Counted from the stretch's first letter, positions 33,477 through 45,135 are shown. The stretch: 64,000 nt of DNA from Hymenopus coronatus (GCA_030762935.1 CM060881.1:99250001-99314000); one strand, 5' to 3'. Notes: generated from the letters alone by a model not told the origin. Numbers and translations are program-made.

Positions 33477-34300
33477 CTGTGACTGAATATTTACTGGCAT
33501 GGTCGGGATGACTTGAATGGCAGTAAAACTGCAATGTGGATGGCAAAGAGAAACCACCACATAAAATTCTCAAGAATCAGCGAACTATGACATGAAGTCT
33601 TCTCATGTTAAAATATCCGGAGGTAAAATAGGCCCGCAATCGGATCTCCGCAGCGGGTCAACAAGAGGAGCAATGAATTATATTGCAACATGGAATGTAA
33701 GATCACTATCCAGTGGAGAACTACATAACAGCTGATGGAAGGAGCAAAACAGAAATAACCAGTAGAATACAACACGCAAAACTTGCTTTTAATAAAAAGT
33801 ACCAGCTATTTACTGCAAACAATATTAGCCTTGAAACCAGGAAGAATTTATTACAAACATATGTATGGAGTATTATGTTATATGGATGTGAAAATTGGAC
33901 AATTTTAAAAGCAGAAAGAAAGAGAATAGAAGCATTTGAAACATGGTGCTATAGGAACATGCTAAAAATTAAATGGAGTGACAAAACTAAAAATGAAGAA
34001 GTATATAAAAGAGCAGAAGCGGAAAAACGAATTTGGAACCAAATTAAAAGAAGAACAACAAAATTAATAGGCTATTTATTACGACATCAGAGCACACTGA
34101 ATATTATAATAGAAGATATGATAGAAGGAAGAAGTGGGAAAGGAAGAGCATGATCACAATATATAAAACAAATTATGGAAGATATGAAATGCGGTAAATA
34201 TGAAGAACTCTGCGGTAAATATGAAGAACTCAAACGGAAAGCAGAGAGAAGATCTGAATGGAGAGACGCTGCAAACCAATCCAAGGATTGAAGACTCCTA
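33477..34300 (+). pseudogene. internally deleted LINE: 5' region and endonuclease start fused to RT C-terminus
   Basis: The ATG at 33673 opens MNYIATWNVRSLS, the N-terminal motif of APE-type endonuclease domains of LINE ORF2. Some 40 bases later the reading frame shifts, and from about 33713 the strand encodes NYITADGRSKTEITSRIQHA, then ...YVWSIMLYGCENWTI, KRIEAFETWCYRNMLKI and EGRSGKGRA, the familiar C-terminal region after the reverse transcriptase. The rest of the endonuclease and the catalytic RT core (FADD region) are absent. A stop is at 34151 and further decayed coding continues to about 34290. The clade resembles the common RTE-like/'endonuclease-reverse transcriptase' class; not certain. 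Confidence 0.8.
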
Positions 34301-34309
34301 ACATATGAT

Positions 34310-34648
34310 ATGTAAGTGATGCACGTAAATCGGATGCACAGTCTAAGAAATCGCTCGGCGCCCAGTGTAAGAAATCGGCGTGTTATAAGTAATCTGACGG
34401 GCAACTATTACCGTAAATGTTATACGGACTGTGAAACTTAAAATTACGTGACGATTGTAAAAATAAAATAACTCAGTAAGAGTGGAACTAGCACTTAAAA
34501 TTATATCATCAAGTTTGCGATCGTTAATGTCGGGAGTCGCTCGTAGGGTTAGTGCCTCAAACCAGGAACAGATAATTAATAAAAGAAGTCATCAGTGAAA
34601 TTAAGTGAAATTTCTCTTTTATTTGAGTCTACAAGTGCTACACACCTT
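34310..34648 (+). mobile_element. candidate solo or 5' LTR
   Basis: Begins TGTAAGTGATGCACG and ends GTCTACAAGTGCTACACA, with an AATAAAAGAAG polyadenylation-like signal 70 bases before the end, a layout typical of LTRs. CpG content is higher than the flanks. No second LTR, primer site or pol gene is seen. A short frame after it (MAYKNELSRS..., 34683) ends at a donor-like GTATGTA. Confidence 0.3.
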
Positions 34649-35002
34649 TGTCATTCTTTACCCCCTGAGCAAGAGACAACGCATGGCCTACAAGAACGAG
34701 CTTAGCCGGAGCAACAAAGGGAATCTGCAAGGTATGTACACTCTTAATGTAGAGAATTTCACGAGCATTAACCCTCGACCAACTCCAAGTAGACTCACAT
34801 GATAGCGCCATTCTGCTGCACAAGCAAAACAACGACATATTGGTGCACCAACGTGATGCCAACAATAAAACCACGACAATATATAATTTAAAATGCAGTA
34901 TTACATTTGAAAAGGTACACTTGGAATCATAAATGAGGTAAAAACCTGGAATAAATCCCATCTCACAAATAGCATGACCGATAAAGCTGATCAGCAATGT
35001 GA

Positions 35003-35126
35003 TTTTTTTTTGTGTCTAACACCTGCTTTTACTACTTGTGGCACCACATGCAATGACACTGATGATACATGGAAAAAAACCCGCCCCTGCGCCGCTTTGT
35101 CCACTACAAATTTCACGTTCAGCACT
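35003..35126 (-). mobile_element. SINE family C, truncated
   Basis: CTTTTACTACTTGTGGCACC, GACACTGATGATACATGGAA, CCCGCCCCTGCGCCGCTTTG, CCACTACAAATTTCACG. T-run at 35002-35009 corresponds to the A tail on the minus strand. The tRNA-like head is missing. Confidence 0.75.
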
Positions 35127-35427
35127 GTCTTTTGTCCTGTACCTTACTCTTGGAATAGTACCATTCCACCAACACTTGTAAACTGTGTAGTCGTTGTGAA
35201 TCCAAGTTGCATCATGTACACCATTGGCTTATTTTCACCGCGTTCATTTTTTCTAAGAGTTCTAAGAAATGACACTCTTTCAGCCATGTCAGAATATTCG
35301 CTCTAAACTCCTTTTAGTTTTACACCTTTTAAATCGAAATCTAATATATTTCACTATTTTCTTCTTCTGTGAAACAAATCTTTCTTGCAAAATTTTAATA
35401 ATTTTCTCAGTGTAGGGATTTATTTTC

Positions 35428-35685
35428 ACTTTTTTTTCTACCACACATATACTAGAGAACACCGAGAGTTCACAGACATGCATGTTTTGAGGACCGCTGG
35501 TTCAATAGAAGAACATTTTCAGAAAAAGTTCCGCATGTGTGCCTATTGTCTGTGAGCAGCATAACTCAAAATCGGAAAGTCCGTCAAATACGAAGCTTGA
35601 TATTACGTTCAGCATCTTCCGAGGATGCAGTACGAAGATTTTCAATAAAATCTCCCAACCTCAAAATAGCCTTCACATGAAAAGT
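35428..35685 (+). mobile_element. HINE-like repeat, 5' fragment
   Basis: Decayed start CACTTTTTTTTCTACCACAC, AGAACATTTTCAGAAAAAGT, AGCATAACTCAAAATCGGAA, CTCCCAACCTCAAAATAGCC. Ends at CACATGAAAAG. Confidence 0.65.
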
Positions 35686-36311
35686 CATATAAATGTAACA
35701 TCACAGTTTTTAACCTCATAATACTTCTGAAATTTTCTTCTAATAATGTACTTGTTCATGTAATGCAATCTTGCGATGTAATTTAGTTTTGCCCACCGCA
35801 CTTTCTTCAAGCTAATATTCCTTCCTAATTTTAAATATCATTCGCTTTCTTATTAAAGCCAGTAGAAGCAACAGACACATTCAGTGATATTTTTAATAGG
35901 TATTTTCCGACCTTCTTTCTTCTCTTTGTCGCAAAACTTAATACAATTATAAATAACATCTCCAGCTTGCTAGTGAAATCTAATTTTATTTATGTGCTGT
36001 CACTAAAATGTGAATAGAAGGTGACGCGGTGAAGAGTATATCAGACTGTACAGCATTTTCTGACGTTTGCATTGCGTCATCGCTGTAGTTCACGGACTTT
36101 CCGCTCTTAGTGCAGGACTTCACTCGCCTTGGCCGGCTTATACTAAGAGAATAGCCATAGTCAAAGGTTTGGAACTGGACACTACACGCTAGTCTTAAAA
36201 CTCTATACAATTTTCAGGACATCGCGAGAAACAATTTGAAAATTGACAGGGCTTAAAGAATGATTAGGTATTGAATTCCAAGCGCTAATAACGCATATGT
36301 CTCACATGTTT
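35686..36311. other. unassigned stretch
   Basis: The minus strand has a 74-codon frame (36210-35986) in a CpG-containing patch without recognisable similarity. Confidence 0.35.
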
Positions 36312-36547
36312 GCAATGTCACAAAAATTATATACGAAATAAATTTTGTGTTTTAAATTTTGTGTTTTTGTATGGTACCTACGTTTTCGATTGTCGCTTAA
36401 TGTTTACCAATTATACAAAATTATACAAAGTTCCTTTTCAAAGAAGAAGACTTCTTAGGCTAGTTTAGAAAATTCAAGATAAACATGTTTATCGCGTAAA
36501 TAAATTCACTTTTGTGTTATTTAATAAAATCGATAGAGCGGAAAGTA
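36312..36547 (-). mobile_element. HINE-like repeat, internal deletion, tandem with next
   Basis: ATATACGAAATAAATTTTGTG through AAAATTCAAGATAAACATG and AATCGATAGAGC, then jumps to GGAAAGTA, so the palindrome region is deleted. The next copy starts 7 bases later. Confidence 0.65.
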
Positions 36548-36553
36548 AAAATA

Positions 36554-37442
36554 TCTGATGTTTTCCAATTACATGACTTTCTCTACATCTCTGCAACAAA
36601 TTATTGTTAAAAAACTTATGCTTCTATTTACTTCATACTAATTGAGATAAATTAGCAGAAATAGTCTTATTGCTTGCTTCCTTGTAAATAGAAGCGAAAT
36701 AAGGGAGTACCATAGGTTAAAGTGATAGTCAAAAGCTGGTTGCTATGTGACTGAAGTTCCTCTGTTTGTATGGACAGGGGTTAACAAATTCCTGTATAAG
36801 AAAAGTATTAGTTTTTTAAAGCTGAAACCAATAACAAGGAATATCTCAAAACCGATCAACTCCATAAAAAAATGTATATGACATAAATTGTGTGTTTTAG
36901 CGTGATCTAGACTTTTGGGTAGTAACTTTTTGTCTATCTCCTACGGTTTACCAGTTATGCAAAATTCAATAAAATCATCTAGAATAAAGAGATCTTTTAA
37001 GTCTATTCCCAGAAAATTCAAGATATACACTTTATTTGGCGAGTAAAGTATCTTAAATATAAGAGATTTTAATCAAAATCTTTAGCACCATTTTTAGGCA
37101 AATCAAAATTTTCAATTTTTTTCCATATAAAGGGTATTTTGGGGTGGGGATATTTTCTTGAAAATCTTCGTGTCGTAGACTTAGAAGATACCAAAATGAA
37201 ATACCCAGTTTGGTTTTTAACGTCTTTTCGTTTTTGAGCTATGCTGCCTACAGACACACACACACACACACACACAAACACACAGAGGCAGACAGACGCA
37301 CGGGCATTTTTCTAAAAATGTTTTTTTTTTAATTCAGGGAATCTCAAAACATATATTTCCGGTGAAATCTCGGTATCGACTTTTTGGGTGCAACACAATA
37401 CCTTCTCTATACACTATGTACATAATTCGTATAGAGAAAGTA
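36554..37442 (-). mobile_element. HINE-like repeat, full length
   Basis: TCTGATGTTTTCCAATTACA head, TTTCTCTACATCTC with the internal motif intact, core (CA)n at 37255-37281, GGTGAAATCTCGGTATCGAC, and terminal palindrome CTATACACTATGTACATAAT ending GAGAAAGTA. Confidence 0.85.
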
Positions 37443-37458
37443 AAAATTGTAAGTATTT

Positions 37459-37563
37459 AATTTAAAGGGTAGTTTGGGATAAGAAGAGTTTCTTAAAAAT
37501 CGAATTCTTAGAAGGCACTGAACTTGAATACAAACTTCAGTCTTTTTCCATTTTGCTATTTCT
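37459..37563 (-). mobile_element. HINE-like repeat, small internal fragment
   Basis: TTTAAAGGGTAGTTTGGGAT ... GAACTTGAATACAAACTTCAG. It meets the plus copy at 37564 end to end. Confidence 0.5.
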
Positions 37564-38348
37564 GTACCACACATGCACAATGTGCATTGCAGATAGAGAG
37601 CGATTTGAATTCCACCCAAAAATTCGATACTGAGATTTCATTGAAAATATATGTTCTGATATCACCCGAATAAAAAAAAAAGTCAGAGAAAAGGTTCAGG
37701 TGTGTGGGAGTGTGTGTGTGTGCGTATGTGTGTATGTGAACATAACAACGAAACGTCCGTTAAATACAAAACTTCAAGTTTAGTATTCTTCAAGAATGCT
37801 ACATGAAGGTTTTCATGAAAATCCTTCCACCCAAAACTACCTTTTACATGGAGCATTTCGAACATTTTAATTTTCTCATCAGAAATAGCTCTAGCGATTT
37901 TCATTATAATACCAATTGTTTAAGACATTTTCGTGGCAAATAAAATATATATCTGAATTTTTTTTATGGTATCTTCATTCTGGATCACTGTTGCATAACC
38001 ATTAAACCGTAAGATAACGGCAAAAACTTAGATTACAAACAATAAAAATATCTATCTCCTTAAACACATCATTTATGTCACATATGTACATTTTTGTGGA
38101 GTTTAGCATTTCCGAGATGTTCCTTGCTATTGGTTACAATTTTAAAATAGATATATATTTTTTGAACGGTTAGTCGTCATTATTTCATATCTTTTTTGTG
38201 TTACTCCTGGCCATGCAAATAGAACCAATTTCAATCATATAACGACCAGCTTTTAAAAGATTTAACGGCTTATCCTAGTGAATTCGCTTATTTCCCCTCT
38301 GCTTACAAAGAACTAAGTAATTAGACCATTTCTGCTAATGTTATCTAG
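37564..38348 (+). mobile_element. HINE-like repeat, diverged
   Basis: TACCACACATGCACAATGTG start, ACCCAAAAATTCGATACTGA, a (GT)n core at 37704-37738, CCTTTTACATGGAGC, and the end at TCTGCTAATGTTATCTAG; hairpin end missing. Confidence 0.7.
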
Positions 38349-38689
38349 TTTTGTTTTATTTTTTAAAGTTTATTTTATGTAACTTTAACAACTTGGTCAT
38401 ATCGTGACGGAACTGTTCGGTAAGTTACCTCGTTAACGGTACCTTAACGCTAACGGCATGTGCTGACTTTTAAGACCTTACTATCTTCGCTACGCGCCAA
38501 ACATATGTCTTTAGTTTGTATAGTGAACTACCATCTGTAGTCAGATGGCTACCAGCAGCCAGGCTAGTGTGGTTATCTTCTCTTACCACCATACACTAGT
38601 TCCCCGATAGGCAGATGGGGTTAGGGGTGCCGTCCAGTCTACTGCTTACACTATATATAGATAGATGGCAACACAATCACATCTATTTT

Positions 38690-38882
38690 CAGGTTTGCAT
38701 TATTGTTTTAGACTGAAGGTGAAATTTTGGGACGTATTATTCAATATCCAATCTGGTATTTATTTTGACGAAGAGGAAAACCACGAAAAGAAACCTCAAG
38801 CAGATTGGTCGGCTCATGGGACTTGAACTCAGGTCTTCCCTAATGCAGACCACAGAGTAATCACCTGAGCCATTTCGCTCAG
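38690..38882 (-). mobile_element. tRNA-derived SINE, family F, minus strand
   Basis: The minus strand reads CTGAGCGAAATGGCTCAGGT (A-box side) and GACCTGAGTTCAAGTCCCATG (B box), then GAGGTTTCTTTTCGTGGTTT and TCCTCTTCGTC. Only copy of this type in the window. 38520-38690 may be further body. Confidence 0.65.
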
Positions 38883-39002
38883 TTTTTGTTTTATTCAGGG
38901 GCCGTCAAAGCCCGTATTTACGGTGAAATTAATATCGAGTTTTTGGGTGGAATAAAATACCTTTTTTTCTATTTAAAATGTATGTACGTGGCAGAGAAAA
39001 TA
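38883..39002 (-). mobile_element. HINE-like repeat, terminal fragment
   Basis: TTATTCAGGGGCCGTCAAAG, TACGGTGAAATTAATATCGA, TGGGTGGAATAAAATACC, palindrome decayed, end GCAGAGAAAATA. Confidence 0.6.
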
Positions 39003-39149
39003 AAAATTAAATCTCTATTTAATGTAGCCTTATAAAGGTGTAACTAGTTTGGTAAAATTATGTTTCATACATCTATTAATATTGAAAAGTATATTTATCT
39101 ATATTATAATATAGATTATAATATTATAATATAATTATATATACCTATA

Positions 39150-40464
39150 TATTGTGTCAAGAAAGTTCGCAGGAATTTGCCAATAAAACACAAAAAATGA
39201 ATTATTCATCCAAAATTATTTTATCGCCTTCAAAGTAGGCCCCTTCTGAAATTATACATTTATGCCAACGAATAATCCAATCATCAAAACATTTTTTGTA
39301 CGCACTTTTAGGAATCGATGTCAATTGTCGCCGCGAATTTTCCTTTATGTCTTCTATCGACTAAAAACGGGTGCCTCGAAATGGTAACTTGAATTTTGGA
39401 AGAGAAAGAAATCAGTAGGAGCCAGATCAGGTGAATACGGTGGTTGTTCGATGAAATTTGTTGAGTTTTTGCCCAGAAATCCGTTCACAATAATAGCCTT
39501 GTGAGCTGGTGCGTTATCGTGGTGCAGAATTCATGAATTGTCGTTCCACAAATCTGGCTTTTTTCGCCGAATTTGTTTTCTCAAACGCCGCATAACGCTC
39601 AGATAATAGTCTTTATTTACCATCTGACCTTCCGGTAAGAACTCTTGAGTGCACGACACCGCGATAATCGAAAAAAAAAAACAAAAAAACTGTAACATGA
39701 TCTTCAGTTTCGATCGAGTTTGGCGTGCCCTTTTAGGTTTCGGTTCAGTTGGAATGCGCCACTCGGTTGTTGACTAGTTTGAGTGTCAAGCTCGTAAACC
39801 CACGTCTCATCACCAGTTACAATGCGTTTCATGAATATGGGGTCGGAACTGCCTCGTTCTATCATGTCTTCAATAATCTTTACGCGATTGAGTTTTTTTA
39901 GAAAATTCAAGTCTTTAGGAACTAACCGAGCTGCAACCTGTGTCATGCCCAAACAATCCTTTAAAATGGCACGAATCAATTCATGAGACAGAAAGTTCAG
40001 CGGCAATCTCTCTCGTACCTAAATGACGATTTTCAGACACAATTTTCTTAACTTTAGCGATGTTCAGTTCAGTTGAAACGGTTGATGGCCGACCAGAGCG
40101 AGGCAAATCTTCCACCACATCTCGACCACTTTTGAATGCACTGTACCACTCATATGCACGTGTTTTTGATAAAGTCAATTCACCGTAAGCCCTCTGTAAC
40201 ATTTTCAGCGATTCGGCACATGCAATACCATTTGCAATGCAAAATTTGAGACAGATTCTTTGTTCAATATTTGTATCCATCGTAAATCACCTTTGAGATG
40301 AACTAACAAAATGGCGTACTGTAAACAAACTAGATGATAGATACAATCAAACTCCGCGTGGGTGTAGAGGAAAGTTGTAGCAACTTAGCGACTACAATAA
40401 TTTCGAATCTCCTTTTAAACAGGATTTTTAAATGATCAATTCCCGTTACTTTCTTGATAGACTG
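39150..40464 (-). mobile_element. mariner element, 1,315 bases, with TIRs and TA duplications
   Basis: The ends are imperfect inverted repeats sharing TCAAGAAAGT and GGAATT: TATTGTGTCAAGAAAGTTCG on the left, and on the minus strand from the right CAGTCTATCAAGAAAGTAAC. TA dinucleotides flank both ends (39148-39149, 40465-40466), as expected for mariner. Length is that of complete mariners (about 1.3 kb). It carries the transposase pseudogene 40280 to about 39200. Confidence 0.85.
39200..40280 (-). pseudogene. mariner transposase, frameshifted
   Basis: Starts MDTNIEQRICLKFCIANGIA at 40280. The N-terminal helix-turn-helix domain has LPRSGRPSTVSTE and TREIAAELSVS, where a one-base shift occurs (about 39985). 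The next frame gives SHELIRAILKDCLGMTQVAAR and the first catalytic Asp in VTGDETWVYE. A second shift comes at SQQPSGAF (about 39760), and a run of ten A near 39670 adds another. Later frames still show the second Asp in ILHHDNAPAH and the third in YSPDLAPTDFFLF, separated by 34 residues (DD34D, true mariner). At least three frame breaks and stops make it non-functional. About 345 codons would be usual. Confidence 0.88.
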
Positions 40465-40499
40465 TATATGAAATGAACAGCTTTGGAGTACAATCTAAA

Positions 40500-40855
40500 G
40501 TCTAAACTCCATGGTACAACATCCCGAAGCCGGGCCAGGGCTTACCTTCCGACCGCTGCGTCCGCCATCTGTGCCCATTATAGGCGTCAGGGATGAGGTG
40601 CAGCAGTGGAAGGTTGAACGTGCTTAGCGCCCAGAATCCCTCCCGGCAGGTTAATACCGGTTAATGCGGTCCACGCAACCTGCAGCCGCTATTTTTGCCT
40701 CAGTAGCTCCTCAATTGGCCCCAAGCACCTCATTAGGCTGAGTGCACCTCGGACCAGGTAATTCCAGCGGGAGAAAATCCCGATGCCAGTACCGGGAATC
40801 GAACCCAGGACTCTTGCTTGATAAGCAGCCGCGTTACTACCGCACTAAGGGGACA
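40500..40855 (-). mobile_element. tRNA-derived SINE, family E, minus strand
   Basis: The minus strand starts with tRNA-like CCCTTAGTGCGGTAGTAACG (A-box side) and CTGGGTTCGATTCCCGGTAC (B box, about 40790-40812), followed by GGGATTTTCTCCCGC, GAGGTGCTTGGGGCCAATTG and a G+C-rich body through ATGGCGGACGCAGCGG. Much GC-richer than its surroundings. Confidence 0.75.
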
Positions 40856-41173
40856 TTCTGGAGTGCAATCAGCTACAGATTATTTTATATTCATTGTGGA
40901 GAAATTTATAGCTATGTTCTGCACTCATTTTAGATTTTAGGGACTGTATGGAATAGTCAAGTTGTTGATCGCCTTCACAGAATATTTACTTCCAATCAAG
41001 AGTAGCACGGCACAGTAATGCTGTCAAGTACGAGGTAAAGATGTTGGTACAGCTGTAAGGAGCAACGTCCTTCAGTCGTCCTTTTGATATCTGCACAATT
41101 TTTGTTTAAAATATAAAATGGATAAGTTTTATGCAGTCGATTGAGGAGAGCAACCTGCTATAAGAGTTGCATT
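40856..41173. other. short unassigned stretch
   Basis: No element end or coding similarity seen. Confidence 0.4.
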
Positions 41174-41820
41174 TTAACGTCTCTACACGTACTAAGTACA
41201 TAGTATATAGAGAAGGTATTGTACATATTTCACCCAAAAATTCAATACCGAAATTTCTCTGGAAATAGTTTTATGAAGATACCTGAATCCCTCCTCCCAA
41301 ACCATTTTTACAAAAAGTTGTGTATGTGTCTGTGGACGGCATAACTCAAAAACTAAAATTTAGCCAGTACCTTCCAATGATACGACAAGAAAATTTTAAG
41401 GAAAATCTCCCCAACCCCAACTACCCTTTACATGGAAAAATTTTCAAAAATTTTAATTTTCTCAAATGTCTCTTACTTTCTTTTTTTGTAAAGTTAACCT
41501 TTTCCGAGATATTCTTTTTTATTGGTTTAATTTAAACTACTTACAATTGTCTCAAACGAGAAGTTATCTTTCGCTTCCTGTCTCTTTTGTTTTACTCCTG
41601 ACCTTAGAAAGATTACTGAATTTTAATGACAAAAACATAGCGATAGCTTTTAAAAATCTGACATTCATTTTAATCTAGTGTATTCCCTTCTACTTATAAG
41701 GAACTAAGTAATAAGGTAATTTCTGCTAATGTTTATCCGGATTAGTAGTATGTAGATGCTAGAATAATCTTTTGTAGGAACTGTTTGTTTGCAGAACAGA
41801 TATGAATGGAACAATTCAGA
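41174..41820 (+). mobile_element. HINE-like repeat, internally shortened
   Basis: TAACGTCTCTACACGTACTA start, CACCCAAAAATTCAATACCG, CCCAACCCCAACTACCCTTT, then a jump from the ATTTTAATTTTCTCAAA region to AACCTTTTCCGAGATATTC. End ATATGAATGGAACAATTCAGA. About 200 bases of the middle and the CA tract are missing. Confidence 0.75.
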
Positions 41821-42952
41821 TTCTTTTTATTTTTTATTTTGCCTTGAATATATTTCACTTTATGACAGGATGTTTTAAGGTACACAGGGAGTGAAACTGT
41901 GACTACAACAGGCCAAAAATCGAAAATCGCTTCTTATATGACAAATTGTTGTTGGAACCTTTGGCCATCATAGGGAATCGTTATTTAGCTGACCCCCATT
42001 GCTTCGGGATCTACAGCCATTTAAATATCTACAATATGCGCGTTTTCTAGCATACTATTTTATAAAACAGCGTTTTTCTCAAAACTACATTTTCACACCT
42101 TCAAATCGATCCACTCATCTAAGTTTTTAATACAATTTAAATTTCACAGAATGTATCATAATATTGCAGGCAACAAATTTGTCCTAACACCAAAAGTAAT
42201 TTAAAAAAAAACATTAATTTTAGAGATTAAAGTTTAAAAAAAATCATAATTCATCAATAAAAGTTGCGTAACTTTTTGTGTATGGTTCAAAGCCCCGGTT
42301 CGGAAATTGCCCACTATTTTGTCAAATCTTCAGGCGTGTGGAACATTTTGATTATGCGTTACATTTCCGTTATGTAAATGTATGAAATAATTTATATTTA
42401 GCCAATTTGAATGCAATTTGTTATACATATTAAAATAACAGCAATGTATTCACAGTAACATTTTGAGAAAAATCCATACAATAATAGAAATTTGAAATGT
42501 CCCTTCTAGTATCCCTTAATAACAACTCTATTTTCTATTATGAAATGCACAACTACTAGGATGTACATGGTTAATTTCAAACGTAACATAACGTGGCGTA
42601 ACATGCAATTTCAACATGTGGATACTAGTGAATTTGAGCAGCTCTAGAAGTGTTGGTCTTAATCTGGCTTGTTAGAAATTTAGGTACTATACAGGATCAT
42701 CACATTAAGCGGCGACGGTTTTAACGACACTTGGGTTGCGGAAGTGCGTCGCTTCATTCCCGAAACTTTTCCTCCTCGCGTACTGTCTTGTCCATTGAAA
42801 CAAATAGGATGAACGAACGAGGACACCTAGAGGCATTATTATTTCACAAATTAATAAAATTAAATACCCCTTACTTTACTTACCTTTTCAAAGAAGATGT
42901 TAGAACATTTGTGCTCCAAGACAGACATTGCATCGTCTTAACATATTAAAAA
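41821..42952. other. unassigned stretch
   Basis: AT-rich apart from 42690-42800 (CGGCGACGG, GAAGTGCGTCGC). No gene or element recognised. Confidence 0.4.
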
Positions 42953-43490
42953 TCAGATGTGTTCTATGCACACAATGTTCTCTAATTGTTCCGAATATAA
43001 ACTATTTTTTCAAAATATTATCATTTTAACTACATCTAATCGAGATTAATATTAGCAGAATTGGTCTTATTACTTGCTTCGTTGTAAGTAGGAGGGAAAT
43101 AAGGGATTACTTTATGCTAAAGCGATAGTCAAAACTTTTAAAAGCTGGTTGCTATGTGAAACAATTGAGGTGATCCCATTTGAGAAAACTTCGGTAGTTT
43201 AAAACTGAAACTAATAATAAGAATATCTCAAAAAACGGCAAACTTAACTAGAAAATCGCATATGACATAAAGTATGTGTTTTAATAAGAGCAACATTTTT
43301 GTGTGGTAAGCGTTTACCTATCTATTGTACGGTTTAACCGTTATGAAAATTCTGCAAAACTCATCCACAACATGTCTTCAGAGACTATTAAGAAAATTCA
43401 AAATATGCATATTACTCCTGGTATTTTAATCTAAATCGCTAGAATCATTTTTGAGAAAAAAATCCATGTAAAGGGTAATTTGTGATGAAA
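42953..43490 (-). mobile_element. HINE-like repeat, palindrome end truncated
   Basis: TCAGATGTGTTCTATGCACA head, TAATCGAGATTAATATTAGC, AGCTGGTTGCTATGTGAAAC, CATGTAAAGGGTAATTTGTG, then lost. Confidence 0.75.
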
Positions 43491-43692
43491 CAGCATAAGC
43501 AAAATTTCTTAGAATATGTGAAACAAAGTTGCCCGTTAGTTTTTGGTGGAGAAAATGATTTAAGATGTTGTTTTAGTAGTAGCACCACGTGCAATCGAAA
43601 ATATGGAATTAAAATTTTAACAGTGAATTTCGCAACTAAGCTTTGTCTCCTCTAGGAAAGGGTAGTTTTCCTCTAAGTTGGAAGAAAAGATG

Positions 43693-43904
43693 CACTTGCG
43701 GTTAGGTATAATAGCATAGCTCACATGAGTTCGAATCTAGCTTACAGTGAGTTACCCAGATAAGTTTGTTTTTGGATTTCCTCTTATCTTGAAAAGACGA
43801 ATGTCGAGTAACTTTAAGCTCCATGGACCCGAGATCATGTGATCATTCACCGATTTCATTCACTGTCCGATGACCTACCAGGTTAAAGGACGTTAAGCTA
43901 TATA
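43693..43904 (+). mobile_element. SINE family A, degenerate head
   Basis: GCGGTTAGGTATAATAGCAT (A-box side), GAGTTCGAATCTAGCTT (B box), GAGTTACCCAGATAAG, GAAAAGACGAATGTCGAGTA, GACCCGAGATCATGTGATC, CAGGTTAAAGGACGTTAAGC. The anticodon arm has a deletion of about 15 bases relative to 28561. Confidence 0.8.
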
Positions 43905-43999
43905 TATTTCACGCAGATAAAACGCAGAATATCAACTACCCACACTAAACTAGGCAAACTTCGTCTGTCTTCATTACTTTTTCCATAACGCCGTAAACA

Positions 44000-44152
44000 A
44001 TGACAAGAGTGGGTGATAAGCGCCGATTCAGCATTTCTCGGGCAATAAGTGGCAAAGAAATAAGTCAGTTCTCAATTATGGAAGACCGCAAGAGAATGCG
44101 GGACCTATTCGCGTCCCAACAAACGTCCTCTGGACTCGGAGCACACAAGTAA
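44000..44152 (+). other. unassigned 50-codon frame
   Basis: MTRVGDKRRFSISRAISGKE..., rich in Arg and Lys, with CpG-rich codons in an otherwise AT-rich area. It sits just ahead of the Jockey-like LINE remnant and may be a piece of it. No domain recognised. Confidence 0.2.
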
Positions 44153-44394
44153 ATACAGGGACTGTCCCTTTTTACAGGACAAATGTCAGGCTGTGCCCCT
44201 GTGGTGTCATAAAAAGCTTTGTGTAAACGAGACAGACAGAATCTCCCTCTCCTCCATAATTTGTGCTTTCATCATACCTCAACGTGTCGGAAAATTGAGA
44301 CAAAGTCACTTTAATCCCAAAAAAGCTATGCCGCAAATAATAAGTTCACTCTTTAAAACACTGATACTGATACGGTTAGCGAGGAAAGGGGATC

Positions 44395-45135
44395 AGTAAT
44401 TTGAGCATTCACTATAGCTTGAGAACTTGTGAGTGTCTGTTCATCATGAGAGCCGGAGTACCTGAAGGCTCTGTACTATCCCCCACGCTGTTTATCGTCT
44501 ATGTGGTCGACCTTCCAACTGAATAGTACGTCAACCTAGCGTAATATGCTGACGATGTGTTGTTGTATTGCACTAACATAGACCCACGCAGAGCCTTCAA
44601 CTCCTCCTCTTCTTCTTCCTCATTTTACCTTAGAGAAAGGCTGAGAGCATCATCACCTATTTAGGTGTGGAGCTTGATGGCTTATAGGGAGCATTTCGGA
44701 GATTTGAGGTATCGGGGCTCTGGAGATATTGCCTCTTTCTACTCGCTGCTGAGGGCCACGGTGCCGGTTCCCCTGAAGTTGCGCCTTTTGAGGGCTCTCA
44801 TAGTCTCCATTCTACTAAATGCCTGCGAGATCTGGAGTATGGCCTCAGACTGCAGTCTGTAGCTGCTAAAACGGGTGCAAAATAAGTGCCTTCGGGCCAT
44901 TTATTCAGTCCCTCACTCTTACTCTGTAAGACTACTGCACGAAGCCTCGGGTCTTCCATATATGGAGGACCTTTCCATCGGAGCGCCCTCGTTAGGTATC
45001 TTGCAGAATTTAACCCTAAAATGTGCCGCTTCAGGATACACCGGCATCCCCGGTAATAACGGAGTAATTCCATTAGCATTTAAGACTGACCTCCTATACA
45101 ATCCTTCCAAGAACTGCTTGGATATCAAAATTTAA
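44395..45135 (+). pseudogene. Jockey-like LINE ORF2 remnant (RT to C-terminal region)
   Basis: RAGVPEGSVLSPTLFIVYVV (about 44447-44506) is RT motif 4 (GVPQGS.LSP.LF). YADDVLLYCTNID (about 44547) is the catalytic YADD motif. A deletion and frame breaks follow, then TYLGVELD, LKLRLLRALIVSILLNACEI, VQNKCLRAIYSVPHSYSVRL and LLHEASGLPYMEDLS, the usual post-RT region. Stops at TE*, CSL* and several frameshifts make it dead. GC-richer than neighbours. Confidence 0.85.
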
